Below are positions 1-12,767 of a stretch of DNA of 64,000 nt, piece by piece. Every line of letters begins with the position of its first letter. Within the stretch, counting starts at the first letter, position 1. Made by a program: the position numbers and the translations under genes. The notes below the pieces were generated by a model. It was not told where the DNA came from. It worked only from the letters and a program-made list of their open reading frames with translations, and did not search any database. This DNA is from Stromatinia cepivora (taxonomy: Eukaryota > Ascomycota > Leotiomycetes > Helotiales > Sclerotiniaceae). The DNA is taken from the NCBI GenBank assembly GCA_014898415.1, contig RCTD01000029.1, positions 124,001 to 188,000 on the forward strand. The letters run 5' to 3'.

Positions 1-299
1 TCCGGTTATATTTGTTATTAGTCCAATCTGTATTTGTATATACCTTTATTATATTATCAGATATATTGTATTTCTTACAGATATCAGATTGTACTCCCTT
101 TGATTTGAATTATAACTTCTGTTTGATTGTTGATTGTAAATATTGTATCAGATTTTTTAAAGCTATAATATAATGTTTTGTTGATTTTGCTATAAATTGT
201 GAAAATCTTCTAATTGAGAATGCTATATCTGATTGAATATATACTATTGGATGAATCATATTTCCTATTTGTTATTGATATTCATTTATATTTACTAGT

Positions 300-1060
300 T
301 CATTATTATTAATTGTTGGTCAGAGATGGGTATAATCCATTATTAGTAGTTTCTTGACTTGATATTGTTTATACATAATACTGTATTTGATTAGTATAGT
401 ATTGAGATATTCTTTTTGATTTATAATTAATATATATACTTTTTTATCATAAATGATTTTAACATTTAGGATTTTATTAATCTTCTTTAGATTCTTAATA
501 TTAAAATAAATTGATAGCTTTTCATTGAACCAAATGATTTGCAATGATATATATAATACAATAACGATATCATCAATATATACTAATAATATTATATCAT
601 GATCTTTGGATGTATATAGATATAGATCTGCCAAACTTTATACAAAGTTTATATCTAAAAGTTTTTTTTTCAATAATAAACTCTAATTTCTTTTAGTTTG
701 TTTTAAATCATATAGACTTCGTAAAATTTGTAGTATATATCTCTTTTCGAAGTAGATTTCTTTTTTCAAATACAATTCAGTAAAGGTGTTTTTGATATCG
801 AAATATAAGTATTCCAAATTTTCCTTTATAATGATAATTAGGAATAATCTAAGTGTATTTAACTTCATTGTTGATACAAATGTTTCGTTGTAATCTTTTC
901 CTAATATCTGATTAAACCTTCGAACCATTAATCTTGTTTTGAATTGTTTTATCTTATTATCTTTGGTTTTAATTATAAATATCCATTTCGTCGAAACTAG
1001 ATTATTTCTTTTAGGGAGTATATATTCTTTCCAAGTATTATTTTGAATCAAAAATATAAT
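300..1060 (-). pseudogene. copia reverse transcriptase fragment
   Basis: Two minus-strand frames (1051-683 and 634-320) carry recognisable copia RT blocks. The first has the start of the domain (LVSTKWIFIIKTKD, then RLMVRRFNQILGKDYNETFV, then YDLKQTKR). The second has the catalytic box as LLVYIDDIVIV, so both Asp residues survive, followed by the FNIKNLKKINKILNVKI block. The frames are broken by stops and a shift. It is a relic of a fungal mobile element and not a host gene. Confidence 0.88.
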
Positions 1061-1899
1061 TTCCTTTTGGATAACTTCCTTTCATTTCTTAGAGTATTCT
1101 TGATTCAATATTATTTCCTTATAAATTCTTGGTATTTTGATTCCCAGAATTTCTTCGGCTGGATATACTATATCTTTTGTATTGTTTGTATCTATCAACG
1201 AAATTATAAAATCTAAAACGATCTTGTTTTTGATATAAGGGTTTATTTTGTAAATAATTAGAATTATAATTATAATATATTCTATACTTTCTTGAGTTTT
1301 GGTCTATATAGATATTATAATTAATATTCTTATAATCTTGCTTTCTCGTTCTCTTTTAGAATCTTATTTTATATCTTTTTTCCGTTTTCATATTAAATAT
1401 TTTGAAGGTTTATCTTCAAGGTTCATTATATCCTTTTGTTCAGTTTCAAATGATTATAGATTTATTTCGTTTTTTGATCTTATTGAAATAAGCTTATCAA
1501 CAAATTTTAAAACGATCTTAAATTTTGCTTCCGATATAAATTCAGAATCTGTAGAAGTTGATTTTTGGACTAGAACCTTTGAAATAATGAATTCAATATC
1601 TGAAGTATTTTTGAAAGAAGATTCTTGATTTGTTTTTTAGATATTGCTATCTTTATTTTTATTATATATTGATATTGATATATTTAATTTATTTAATTTC
1701 AATTCGACAATTAGAATGCTTGATATAATCATTGAACTCGGTATAATATCTGCTGAAAAGAATGTTTGAAACGAAGATAATACAAGTATCGCATTTAATA
1801 TTGAGGATAAAGAAGATACTTTGTTTGTTGCCAATTTATTACAAGATTTTCAATCTAACTCTATATTCTTTGTTCCTTATAAGCCTAATTTATAATTTC

Positions 1900-2419
1900 T
1901 TAATTTAAAATTCAAATCTCCTTTTCGATAAGATTCATTTATGATTATTCTATTTAATCGAAATGTATAACCTAGCTTTGGAGAATATATTTTGATATAT
2001 TTATTCGTAACTTTTGAATATCCTAGAAATATATCGATTTTCAAAATGTCCTGTAACTTATTGTATCTTTACTCTTTCGGAATAATCTTGGGATTGATAT
2101 AAATATAATATTTACTCCTCCAGACTTTATATATCTCTATATTTAATATTATATTTGTAAAAGCTTTTATAAAAGATCAATCTATTCCGTTTATATCAAA
2201 ATTAATACTAATACAATTCCTGATATAAATATCATGCTTTATAACTTTATCCTAAAACTTTAATAATAATCCAGTTTCTTTTAGTATTGCTTTTATATCT
2301 ATTTCTGCAATCCTTATATTTTGTTTTGTAGATCTGTTTTGATATAAGAAGACAATTATTATAACTTCGGATTGTATACTTGATGATTATTTACAAATAG
2401 CTTGTAGAAATTCTAGTAC
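1900..2419 (-). pseudogene. copia integrase, C-terminal part
   Basis: Reading leftwards from 2419 on the minus strand gives a degraded integrase block ending in IRIAEIDIKAILKETGLLL and IKHDIYIRNCI. This matches the conserved region after the third catalytic residue, where copia elements have an AERxxRT/A-type box. It continues the integrase fragment that ends at 9473 across the gypsy insertion. Stops are frequent. Confidence 0.7.
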
Positions 2420-2424
2420 ATTAT
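2420..2424 (+). repeat. Target-site duplication of gypsy copy 1 (left)
   Basis: ATTAT here is repeated at 9468-9472, directly outside the two LTRs of gypsy copy 1. Five base pairs is the usual duplication length for Ty3/gypsy integrases. Confidence 0.92.
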
Positions 2425-2706
2425 TGTCACGAATCATGAACCACAGGAGGCTAACCACATGATACCTCTTATCTCCCATATCAATTTATGAGCTGATCAT
2501 CCGTACACATGCATTACGAATCATACAATTTAGTATAATAAAATGATAACCCTAATAATGCATATGTACAACCCTGCAGCCCACAAATAGATATTTGTAT
2601 ATATATATCTAATCGCTCTTTACGAACTATAATTCTTCAATTGTAGATTCTAAAGAATATAATTGATCCTATTTATTCAACTCTATTACAGTTCTTATAT
2701 ATTATA
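2425..2706 (+). repeat. 5' LTR of gypsy copy 1
   Basis: The 282-bp LTR starts TGTCACGAATC and aligns end to end with 9186-9467. Differences are mostly C/T and G/A transitions. Its outer left end keeps GC-rich words (ACCACAGGAGGCTAACC), whereas its inner right end has decayed from CTTGTGCGTCACA to CTTATATATTATA. Confidence 0.93.
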
Positions 2707-3999
2707 TTATCTACAATTCATTTACAAGTGTCCAGCTATTTGATAGTCTTTCAAATAATATCTCATTTTAATAATACCTTCTTAGATGAACTTTTATAAT
2801 ATTATATTCAAAGGAAGAAAATCTATTCTGATCTAATCGATGAAGATATAAATATCTTTAGAAGTATACTATTATTTTCATAATACAACGAATTCCTTCT
2901 TTTATATATTCCAAACCTTCGAAAGTATATTCTAAGGAATCCTCTCCTTCTCCTCAATTATTTCAATAACCCTTCAAAGAAAATATAAATACAGGATTGA
3001 ATAATGTTATTATTAAAAGAAAGAAAACTGATAAAGAGAAGATTCTAATATATAAAGTCGATACTTCCAATAGTTCAATTGCTTCTTCCGAATTATTATT
3101 ATAATTACAAAATCTTTATATAATAATTATAAATTTGAAAAAGGAGAATCGATAATTGAAAGTTATAATAACGATAAGTTTTGCAATAATATAATCTTCT
3201 TCTGAATTTCAAATGATATTTATATAAGTATCCAGATCAACAACAATACCTGGAATTCCTCTTATTCCCTCAATCGAAACCCAAGGATTTTTATTCAAGC
3301 AAACCCGAAGATTTTGAAATCAAAGAAAGAAAACTTTGATCAAACGATCTGATCATTTAGGGTTCTCCAAGGATTCTCCTTCTCTTTCAAAAAATAATAA
3401 TCTATTTAATAATTAGGGGTCCTTTCATTCAAAAAGCCAATCTAATCGGTTAAGATCGCATTCCTGTGTTAATTATAATTCACAGCAAGATATATATATA
3501 TTAAAATCTACAAATCTTATTACTAAATTTAACAATGATATTGAATCTAAAGTTAATTTGTAGTAATTATTGATTATAAAACGATTCGAATTGTATATTA
3601 TATTATTTAAAAATGAAACGCAATATTGTATATACATAATCAACTAAATCGAATCGGAAGTATAAGTATATTATCATACTCTTTATATATGAGTACCCTG
3701 ATTCATAATATTCGAATTAATCGAATAACTTGCAACGATCTATCGGAACCCGGCCGAAATCGATGATATTTGTTCTTAATACGAAATATAGATCATGCCT
3801 AATACAATTTGATATAACAACTTCCTAAAATAATATAGAAAGTTTAGATTACTTATTACTCAAGTGAAGATTATTAACAATAAAATTCTATTCAGGAATC
3901 TCGAATAAAAGATTTCCGATTTTCTTTTGCGAATAGTAATAATACCCATCAAGGATTGCAAGATTATAAAAGAATTCGCAAATATATTTATTAGAATAA

Positions 4000-5100
4000 A
4001 TCAAAACGAAATTTCATTATAAAAACGAAACTGATACTGTATTGATTGAAAAAATTTTATAGCTATTTGCAAATCAATGGTTACTATAAACCCTTTACAA
4101 TCCTTTCGGAGTTTTAACAATTCCAATTTTGGAACTTTTATATTCCCAAAATCATTTCCACCCCGGAATACCTCTTCCAAATACATCAGCTTTACTACAT
4201 CTAATAATTATTCGAATTTCAAATGTTTATCGCTTTCTTCTTCTTCTGGAGTAGTATATACATCGACACCTTATATCGATAATTTCAATGAAATCGAGAC
4301 GGTATAAAAAGAAGCAGAAGAATTTGAAGAATATCGGGATACTGAAGAAGATTTCAGTCTAGAAACTATAGTTGAAGTTATATAGAATATTTGTTTAGAA
4401 GAAGAAAAATATTTAAAATCAAATATTTAAACTCTATCTCCATCTTAAACACTATATAGGATATAAGATTTCTTGATTTAATCAAATTTATAAAAGGAAA
4501 AGCATTTACCCTTCCCTATAACCTTTCAAAAAATGGTTATATTTATCGATCAAAAATATTTATTAATTTTGAAACAAATGGATTCGTTTTTATTAATACT
4601 ATATTCCTTATTTATTTATTTCTTATATTTAAATCCAGAATTATATTGCTTAAAGTTTTAATTGAAGTTAAAGAGTATAATAATATATAAGATTATACTA
4701 TTATCTATTTCACATTCCTTAATTTAACAATCGATAATTATAAACAATCTTTTGTCCTTTTCCTTATTACTAAATTAAAGAATTATAGTATTATTTTAAA
4801 TAGACTTTGATTATCAGAGATTCAAACAAAGCTCGATTACTTCAATCGATATTTCGAATAGCCTAAAAAGAAACCCTATATCATTTTTTATTCGAATAAT
4901 CTTTTTGTTATCTAATTATCCCTTTGTAAATGAAAGATCGATCGATTAACCTAACAAAATACTGATCGATAAGATGATCAATTCGAAGAATATTGGAACC
5001 GAAGAGATTCATAATTGAATAGATCAATTGCAATTGATAATATATAATAAAAACCTTCAAATATAAATATAATACAGATTCTTGTTGAAAAAAAAGAAGT
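4000..5100 (+). pseudogene. gypsy copy 1 gag-like region
   Basis: The longest open piece is 4077-4307 (SFRSFNNSNFGTFIFPKSFP...). A matching piece occurs on the minus strand of copy 2 at 26978-26688, with the same acidic continuation (EEFEEYRDTEEDF). The position just before the pol region is that of gag, but no zinc knuckle can be read, so the assignment rests on position and conservation between copies. Confidence 0.6.
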
Positions 5101-5499
5101 CCTAATTCCCTTCAAATTCAATCCACCTTTTTCTTAATCAATTATATCATTATTACAGATTTACAAATGCTTTCTTTATATATTACCCGAAATCCTCGAT
5201 CTATATACACTCAAACCTGATAAGTTTCAATTAGAATATAAAAGAAATAAATAAACTGAACTCTTTATTATTATTCTAAAAGAATTTAATGATATAATAG
5301 ATTTCCAATAGAATAAATAATATACAAAAAAGAAAGTACTGATTACCCTAACCGAATTCAAGAATATAAAAGTTCGAAAGAAACTCGATCGAGTATTGAT
5401 CGAAATCGATTCAGAATCTAAAATACTATTTAAATATCGATAATATCATTAAACCTTTTCTAAATATAAATCAAATATTTTACCTTTTAATCGATCTTA

Positions 5500-8400
5500 T
5501 AATTATAAAATTATATTGAAAAACAAAGAAGAACAAGTTTTGTATTACAATCTGCTTTATAAAATATTTCTAGAACAATTGAAAATCGTTAAAGAATATA
5601 TTATGGATAACTTTAGCAAAGATTTTATTGAATTCAATCAAACCTTTTATACTGTATTCATTCTATTCATTAAGAAACCCAATAATAATTTGAAATTCTA
5701 TATAGATTTCAGATTATTGAATTCCTTGATATATAAGGATCAATATCCCTTCCTTTTGATCGACAAAACGTTTTCTTGACTTTCCGATATTAAGGTCTTT
5801 ATCAAATTCGATATTCATCAAACTTTCCATTATATAAGAATAAATCCTATTTCGGAAAAGTATATTATCTTTCGAATTCGATATAGATTATACAAATGTA
5901 AGATTGTATTATTCGGATTAACAAATAATCCCATAATTTATTAGTATTATATAAATGATATTCTATTCGATTATTTAGATGTTTTCTATATAATATACCT
6001 TGACAATATTCTAATCTATTCCGAAAACGAAGAAGAGTATCAAATTTATGTTAAACTAATTCTCGAATGATTAAAAATCGCTGGCCTACAAGCGGATCTT
6101 AAAAAATGCGAATTCAATATTATATATATTAAGTATTTAGGCTTTATTATTTCTATTAAAAGAATAAAAATAAACCCTAAAAAGATTGAAATAATTGAGA
6201 ATTGGATCTTTCCGATAACAATAAAAAGGATCCAATCATTTTTCGGTTTTTGTAATTTTTATTAACAATTTATTAAGGATTATAATATAATAACGAAACC
6301 TTTTAATGAACTTATTAAAACAAACGTTAAATTTGTATTCAACAAAGTATACCAAAATGTATTCAATATCTTGAAGAAAAAGCTTATCTCTGTTTTGCTT
6401 TTACAATATTATAATCACTAATTCTCTTGTATACTTGAAACAGATACATCCGATGGGATAATTACTAGTATATTATTATAACAGTATAACAAAGATTGAT
6501 TTTCTGTAATTTATTTCTTCAAGACTATAATTGCTATTGAATTGAATTACGAAATTCATGATAAGGAAATACTATCAATCATTCGATCTTTCAATCATTG
6601 GAAAACGGAATTCGCTGGTTTATCATATAAAATCAAGATTTATATCGATTATAAGGCCCTCAAATATTTCATGATTACCAAGACTCTTAATACCCAACAA
6701 ATTTGTTAGATAGAAATTCTAACCGATTATAATTTCATTATTATATATCATTTTAGAAAAGACAATTTTTTCGCTGATACTTTAATCTATCGGATTAACG
6801 AGTTGAACCTCTAGAATTATATCAAGAAGAAAAATCGCCTTTAATAGTTTATTAAAGATAACTAAATTGATACCGAAATTATAAAAAAAGCTTTACAAAA
6901 GTATTACCCAGACGAAACAGCGATTACTAGTATCGATTTGAGTGAAATCGCTTCTCAATTCGATTTAGTTAATTGTATCATCGAAGTAAATAAAATTATA
7001 AATAGCTTGTTAGTATTTAGAATACAAATTACTCAAGGTTATAAGTATATATTATTTCAAAATGATTTCTTACTTTGCGATAATCGCCTAATAATGCCTG
7101 ATATCGATAACCTTCGAATTTATTTGATTTGTGAAATCCATAATTCTGTTTCCATTGTTTATTTTGGTATAAGTAAAACCTATTTCTTATTATCTCAATA
7201 ATACTACTGATCCAAAATATATAATACCATAGCCAGATATATATATAATTGTTATACCTGCAAACACAGTTCTGTTCTATACAATCGTACCCCTGATTTA
7301 TTGTATCCATTTCCGATTCTTAATCGAATATAGTAATATATTATTATAGATTATTACAGTTTTAATAAGAATAAATATAGATATAATAACATTTTAGTCA
7401 TTATTGATCAATTGACAAAACAAATTATCTTTATACCTTATTATAAATCAATCGATACTCGAGTTTAAATATAATTATATTTTTATTATATATATCGATA
7501 TTATAATCTTCCTGATACTATAATATCGGATTACGGTCCTTAATTCATATTACAATTCTGAAAGGAATTCAGTTAAATCCTAGGAACCGATCTCAAATTA
7601 TCTATTGCTCATTATCTCCAAATCGATAGTCAAATTGAGATCTATAATCAGTACTTTTAATAATAGTTAAGGTTATTTATTAGTTATTATCAAGATGATT
7701 AATTAGAATTTCTATTTATAATGGATTATACATAATTTACTTTTTTATATGATTTTTTAGAAGGGTTTATATTTTATAAAATTTTATATAGGTATGCATT
7801 GAAATATATATAGAAATAGAAGGAAGATACTAATAAATCAATAAATGATATGAATATGTGTAATGCCTGTATATATGTAGAATATAATAGATTAGTTTTT
7901 ATATAAACGAAAGAAGATTTATTATATATTCAAGTCAAGATATCGAAATCTATAAATGCTTATTGGTGTAAGATCGATTTCGATATCGGAGATTATATAT
8001 AATTTAATATAAAGAGTTATTTTACTTAAAGACCATTCAAGAAACTAGATTTCCTAATTCAAAGAAGATTCAAGATCATTGATCGATCTGGAAGCTCTTT
8101 CAAATTCGAACTCCCGATTACAATAAAAATTCATTCTGTTTTCCCTTCAAATCAATTACACAAAGTATACGATGATTCTTTTCCTGATTAGATATTCGAA
8201 TCATCTCCACCTATTAATATAATTGGTAATTCGGAATAAAAAGTAGAGAAGGTCCTAGTAATAAAGAAAGCACAAAAAACCCTATTATATAGAATCTTAT
8301 GATTTAATAATGATATCGATCTTATTTGATATCCTGTTTCCGATCTTAAAACATCATTATATCTCCTGTGCGATTTTCATTTGGTTAATTCAATGTTGTT
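5500..8400 (+). pseudogene. gypsy copy 1 pol (RT, RNase H, integrase, chromodomain)
   Basis: Recognisable blocks are RT around 5516-5780 (FYIDFRLLNSLIYKDQYPF), the RT catalytic box near 6000 read as IYLDNILIYS (second Asp now Asn), RNase H near 6420 (a decayed ETDTSDG box), the integrase zinc-binding start at 6938-7201 (LICEIHNSVSIVY), and a chromodomain-like block near 8210-8400 with spaced matches ending WYPVSDLKTSLYLLCDF. Many stops and shifts interrupt it. Loss of the YLDD box and of the frame means no activity. Confidence 0.85.
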
Positions 8401-8754
8401 TGGTTCTTTTAATTGATTAATTGATTAGATAAAGCTTTATGAAAGTGAAAAGGATAATTATAATCATATAAATGATAATTCATTTATAAAATCAAGGGAA
8501 AGAAAAGTGTTCTTTAATATAACAGATTAGATGTTATGATTTTATGATGGTATATATGTATACGATTATGAAAGGATCGAAAACCCATACAAATTCGAGA
8601 GAATTTGATTGTATATATATATGGCCTGAGCTCTATATAATAGACGAGCTGTCATCACCAAGATAATACGAAGGCAATATATTTCAAAAACTTATACTTA
8701 TAATCATTTCAAAAATCATGCAAAGGGAAGCTTGAATATGGTAAAAACGAAATA

Positions 8755-9075
8755 TGACGTTACCCCTGTCGATTTCGTTCAATTTGGTTGATTTGGTCAA
8801 TTTAGTCGATTAACTTGGTCGATTTCGGAATTAATTATATTAATTATTTATTATCATTATATTATAATTCAACCTTCTTCTTTTTTCTATTGAAACTTTT
8901 TCCTTTCAAAGGTTCCCCAAATCAAGGAGAATACGAATCAATATTAATTTAACCAATTGATGAACGATTTGGTCGATTTGGTCAATTCATTCATCATTTT
9001 GATCAATTTGGTCGATAATTTTGGTCAATTTGATCAATTTCCATTAAATTGATCAAATCAATCAAAATGATTAAT
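8755..9075 (+). repeat. Degenerate GATTTGGTC/AATTTGGTC motif array in the gypsy 3' untranslated region
   Basis: Between the chromodomain and the 3' LTR the plus strand repeats the words GATTTGGTC and AATTTGGTC at irregular spacing, with variants explained by C/T and G/A changes. The minus-strand equivalent is seen in copy 2 (about 22000-22310) and copy 3 (about 55180-55440). It is part of the element and of unknown function. Confidence 0.7.
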
Positions 9076-9171
9076 CTAATTGATTTAGAGTTTATAAATC
9101 TTTACAAAACCTGGTTTTCGATGAAATAATAATGAAACAGAGGAATGAAATACTCGAAGGCGAGTTTTTCC

Positions 9172-9185
9172 AAAGGGGGGGGTAG
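9172..9185 (+). other. Polypurine tract of gypsy copy 1
   Basis: AAAGGGGGGGGTAG lies directly before the 3' LTR, the position of the plus-strand priming tract. Copy 2 has AAAGAAGGAGGT at the same place on the minus strand (about 21887-21902). Confidence 0.75.
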
Positions 9186-9467
9186 TATTACAAATCGTGA
9201 ATTACAGGAAGCTAATTATATAATATCTTTTATCTTCCATATCAATTTATAAGCTGATCATCTGTACACATATATTACGAATCATACGATTTAGTATAAT
9301 AAAATAATAACCCTAATAATACATACATACAACCCTACAGCCCACAAATGAGTATTTGTGTATATATATCTAGTCGTTCTTTACAAGCCATAATTCTTCA
9401 ATTATAAATTCTAAAGAACATAATTGACCCTGTTTATTCAGCTCTACTACGGCTCTTGTGCGTCACA
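9186..9467 (+). repeat. 3' LTR of gypsy copy 1
   Basis: This is the 282-bp partner of 2425-2706. The inner start is mutated (TATTACAAATC) but the outer end is intact (GGCTCTTGTGCGTCACA). It is followed by the ATTAT duplication at 9468-9472. Confidence 0.93.
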
Positions 9468-9472
9468 ATTAT

Positions 9473-9990
9473 CAATCCTGATTATAATGATCTTTTCTTT
9501 AATAACTAATTCTATCTCCTTTTTCTAAGTTTTCAATATTTGAATTGCATTATCTTTTTGTTTAAATAATATAATCCAATTTATTTTTATATAATTATCG
9601 ATGATCAATATGAAATAACGATTCCCTCGAATCGATTTTGGGAATGATCCTGTAATATCGAAATATATAAATTCGAATCTCTTTGATTTGTATAGATTTA
9701 ATTACTTCAGAATATAATTGATCATTTTGATGAATATATACATTTCATAAATATCTAATTCAATTAGGATCTTTATTAATTTGATTATATTAGATACCTT
9801 ATATAGATTCTTGATTTTATCTGGATCTAGATAATTGAATCTTCAATATTATAATAGATATCTTTCTTTTTCCTTGAATATTAATTTGTTATCGATATCT
9901 TTGATACTATCGATTATTTTTGAAGAAAAACCTTTTTTCTGATTATTTTGATATATATTCGAACAAAGAGTTATATCCTTGTATCCTTTG
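9473..9990 (-). pseudogene. copia integrase, N-terminal/core part
   Basis: Minus-strand reading between about 9700 and 9500 gives a decayed integrase core (FEFIYFDITGSFPKSI and RYFILIIDNY), matching the first and second catalytic Asp regions of Ty1/copia integrases. Gypsy copy 1 interrupts it at 9472; the rest resumes at 2419. Confidence 0.75.
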
Positions 9991-10019
9991 ATTATATATA
10001 AAACCATATATATTCCGTT

Positions 10020-11330
10020 TTATATTCTAACATAGATGACTTTCTTATTATCTTTTTTGAAATATATATAATAAAAATTAAATTCCTTTTGCAACCCTAT
10101 TTCGCAAATCCTTTTTTCTAACAGCAAGTTTATTTCTAACCCTGATATATATAATATATTTGAAAATAATATCTTAGAATTATCTTCGTATACCATATCC
10201 ATTAAACCCTAATAACAATAATACATTACTTCTTTATCAATCTTTATCTTTCGTTTGATAATAGAATTTATTAATCTGAATAATAAAGGTTGATCAAATA
10301 TATATGAAAAAGTGTTTATATCAGTATACTATTTGTTAAAGGAAATTTTATTAATAATCTTCTTTGTTAAATTGCAATCTTTCTTTATTATATCCTCAAT
10401 ATTGAAATTTGATTCAAGGATATTATTAATAAAGTATATTTGGTCTTTTTTGTTGAAATAAACCTTCTTCGGATTCGATGATCCTTTTTTTTTTTGATAA
10501 TAAAAGTAATTGCAAAGGAATTTGCTGGTTTACATTAAATATAGGTAGTCTTATATATAATGATTTTCCTTTTGATATAAATCGTAAATATTATTTAAGA
10601 TTTCGAAATCTGATTCTTGATATCGAGAAATATACCTAAATTCTTTCGCAATTTGTATTCACTCTGATCTATCCTTAAGACGAAGTTCCTTAATTTGCAA
10701 ATACTTGATTTTATCGTTGATACTAAAATTGGTTTGGATATTCAATATATCCATTATTCTTTGATAATCGATTGGAAGATTATGTATTAAAACCAAGAAC
10801 AAAATAATATCTTGATATATTAATCGATAATTTTCGTTTGCAATCCCTAATTTCCTTTTATACTCTTTCAATTTGTTCTAGATTTCGATAATAATTATAT
10901 CGAGATGAATATCGAATTGAAATTTGAAGTTCTGAATCATCGTTATATATATATTGATAATGATTGTATTAATTCTGATATATTTCGATTTAAGATATCT
11001 CTAAAGTGTATATACTATTGAATATTCGTCGATAAGGATTTTATCGTCATTATTGAATATTATACAAATATATAATAAGGTATTCGCTTCGTTCTTTAAG
11101 TATTCCGATTTCAATTCGATATTATAATATACACGATTATTGATCTTATAAGCAGATACTATATTAGATCCTGCAATCTATATATATTCATTTAATATTT
11201 GATCAATTATATAAAATCATCCTTTCCCTCTCAATTGTATCTTTGTTTATCTAAACTATTGCTTATAATTGTTTTGATCAAATTTCGAAGAGTTGTTTGA
11301 TTCCGATATTATAAAGATTTCTTACTGTTT
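10020..11330 (-). pseudogene. copia gag and gag-pre-integrase region
   Basis: The frame at 10202-10020 contains NILYISGLEINLLLEKRICE, the usual VLYVPGLxxNLLS motif of the GAG-pre-integrase domain. The frame at 10871-10659 (YKRKLGIANENYRLIYQDII) fits the copia gag (UBN2-type) region. Stops separate the pieces. Confidence 0.75.
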
Positions 11331-11735
11331 GATAGATATCGAAGATAATCTTCAGATTTTTAAAATAGTTTTAAAAAATATACAACAAATAAGTTCGGGA
11401 TAATAAAAAAAAATATAAAAATAAAACAATAAGAAAATTTGTAAAATCATATTGTAATATATTTTCTTGTAGTTATACGAATTTGCTTTTCGCTTTTATT
11501 ATAATTTTGTATCAATATTGTACAGATTGCTCTTCGTTCTGGTCTGTAATATTATAAGTTATAAACTGTGTTGTTGTGTTTCAATTCTGCTTCGGTGATA
11601 TTGTATGAAAACTTTGATTTTCATTTTGTTTTATTTCTACTAGCTATGCTAATCTTTTCTCGATTTACTTTGTAATTACTATTGTACGATCGGATCTTAT
11701 AACCTATTAACTTTTGGTACAAAAAGTAGTAGTAT

Positions 11736-11870
11736 TGTTGATTATATAGGTTGAACTAAGGATCTATATTTCTAGTAGGAATAGAATTGAGGTTATCCCC
11801 AAATATGGTCTATGCGGCATTGTGATCACATGACCTCAATTCTAATCCTATGATGGCCTCATTTCCAACA
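11736..11870 (-). repeat. 5' LTR of the copia element
   Basis: Read on the minus strand, this 135-bp stretch starts TGTTGGAAATGAGG and ends AATCAACA, the TGTTG...CAACA termini common in Ty1/copia LTRs. It lies just upstream of the gag relic. The other LTR is outside the window, so the limits rest on the termini alone. The outer part (11780-11870) keeps normal GC, unlike the interior. Confidence 0.65.
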
Positions 11871-12349
11871 CTATACAGAATTTCTTTTTTCGGATATATT
11901 CTATATATATCAAATTAAATCCTTTTAAAAAAATATTCTTTATTTATTATCTCTTTTTCAAACAAAGATTTTATATTATTATAATAAACAATACATTTAA
12001 TACAATCAAAATATATCGAATATATAAATTATAAAAATATACAAATCGAATATACTATTAATTCAGGAAAAAACTAAAATATAACAAAAAAAATAACAAA
12101 AGTTTTAAAATATAATATTATAATTACAATAAAGAAATACAAAAATTTGAAAATAAAACTCCGAAAAATTTATATAACCTTCAAAAAATAAATTAAATAT
12201 ATTTTTATTATTATTATTATTATTATTGTTTATCTCTTTATTTATTATATAAAAATCATTATATATTATAGCTATCTTATCAATCGACAGTTCTCTATAA
12301 TTACAAATATACCAATAATTCATCGATTTCTTGAAAGCGAAGCCCTGAA

Positions 12350-12535
12350 GAAAAGACTTTGTTATAATTATTAGAAGAATATTACTAATAAAATTAAGAA
12401 ACTTTATAAAGAAATGATTTTATTATTAAAAGCAAATATACAATCAATAGTATACTATCGATTAATTAAAAAACTTTGCAAAATCTTTGTATTTATTAAA
12501 CTCTAATATATAATCGATGGTTTGTTATCATTCCG
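12350..12535 (+). repeat. Dispersed repeat, copy A (partner at 63828-64000)
   Basis: Shared words include AAAATCTTTGTATTTATTAAA and TTTTATTRTTAAAAGCAA in the same order and orientation as 63828-64000. The differences are mainly transitions. In the less damaged right copy the plus strand reads GKARKLYKEVVLLLKA, so the parent may have been protein-coding. The family is unknown. Confidence 0.75.
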
Positions 12536-12767
12536 ATATCGTTCTTTATTGGATTTAAAAGAAGAAGGTTTTTCTAGATAGAAAAGAAATAATGAAAAGT
12601 TTGATAGCTGTTTTAGGATTAATTGATTCTTTACCATTTGTGACTCTGACAATATCACTCTTTATTGAATTTAAAAGAAAAAGGTTCTCCTGGATAGAGA
12701 AGGGGTAGTGAAAAGTTTTATAACTGTTTTAGGACTAATTGATTCTTTGCCATTTGTGACTCTGACA
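12536..12767 (+). repeat. Two-copy tandem repeat, 116-bp unit
   Basis: Unit 1 is 12536-12651 and unit 2 is 12652-12767. Both start ATATC(G/A)(T/C)TCTTTATTG and end CCATTTGTGACTCTGACA, and they differ mostly by transitions. It directly follows dispersed repeat copy A. Confidence 0.9.

Larger units (their letters stand above)
2425..9467 (+). mobile_element. Ty3/gypsy chromovirus, copy 1 (complete, RIP-degraded)
   Basis: It is 7043 bp with 282-bp LTRs at each end (TGTCACG...GTCACA) and a 5-bp duplication ATTAT. Inside, in order, are a gag-like region (about 4.0-5.1 kb), RT (5.5-6.25 kb), RNase H (6.3-6.85 kb), integrase (6.9-8.1 kb) and a chromodomain-like block (about 8.21-8.40 kb). RT before integrase is the Ty3/gypsy order, and the chromodomain places it among chromoviruses. 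A polypurine tract with a run of eight or more G ends at 9185, just before the 3' LTR. Copies 2 and 3 have the same layout. Stops throughout make it non-autonomous. Confidence 0.93.
1..11870 (-). mobile_element. Ty1/copia retrotransposon, RIP-degraded, split by a gypsy insertion, left end outside window
   Basis: Minus-strand pieces occur in copia order: gag near 10.3-11.3 kb, a gag-pre-integrase domain near 10.1 kb, integrase at 9.5-10.0 kb continuing at 1.9-2.4 kb, and reverse transcriptase at 0.3-1.05 kb. Integrase before RT is the Ty1/copia order. A 7043-bp gypsy element (2425-9467) with target duplication ATTAT splits the integrase. The 5' LTR is at 11736-11870. RNase H and the 3' LTR would lie beyond position 1. 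Every frame has many stops and the sequence is strongly AT-biased, as expected from RIP. Confidence 0.85.

Noticed and set aside
320..12323. Host genes for the short frames in the left AT-rich block
   Set aside because: Those with recognisable content are pieces of copia or gypsy proteins; the others are chance frames in RIP-mutated DNA.
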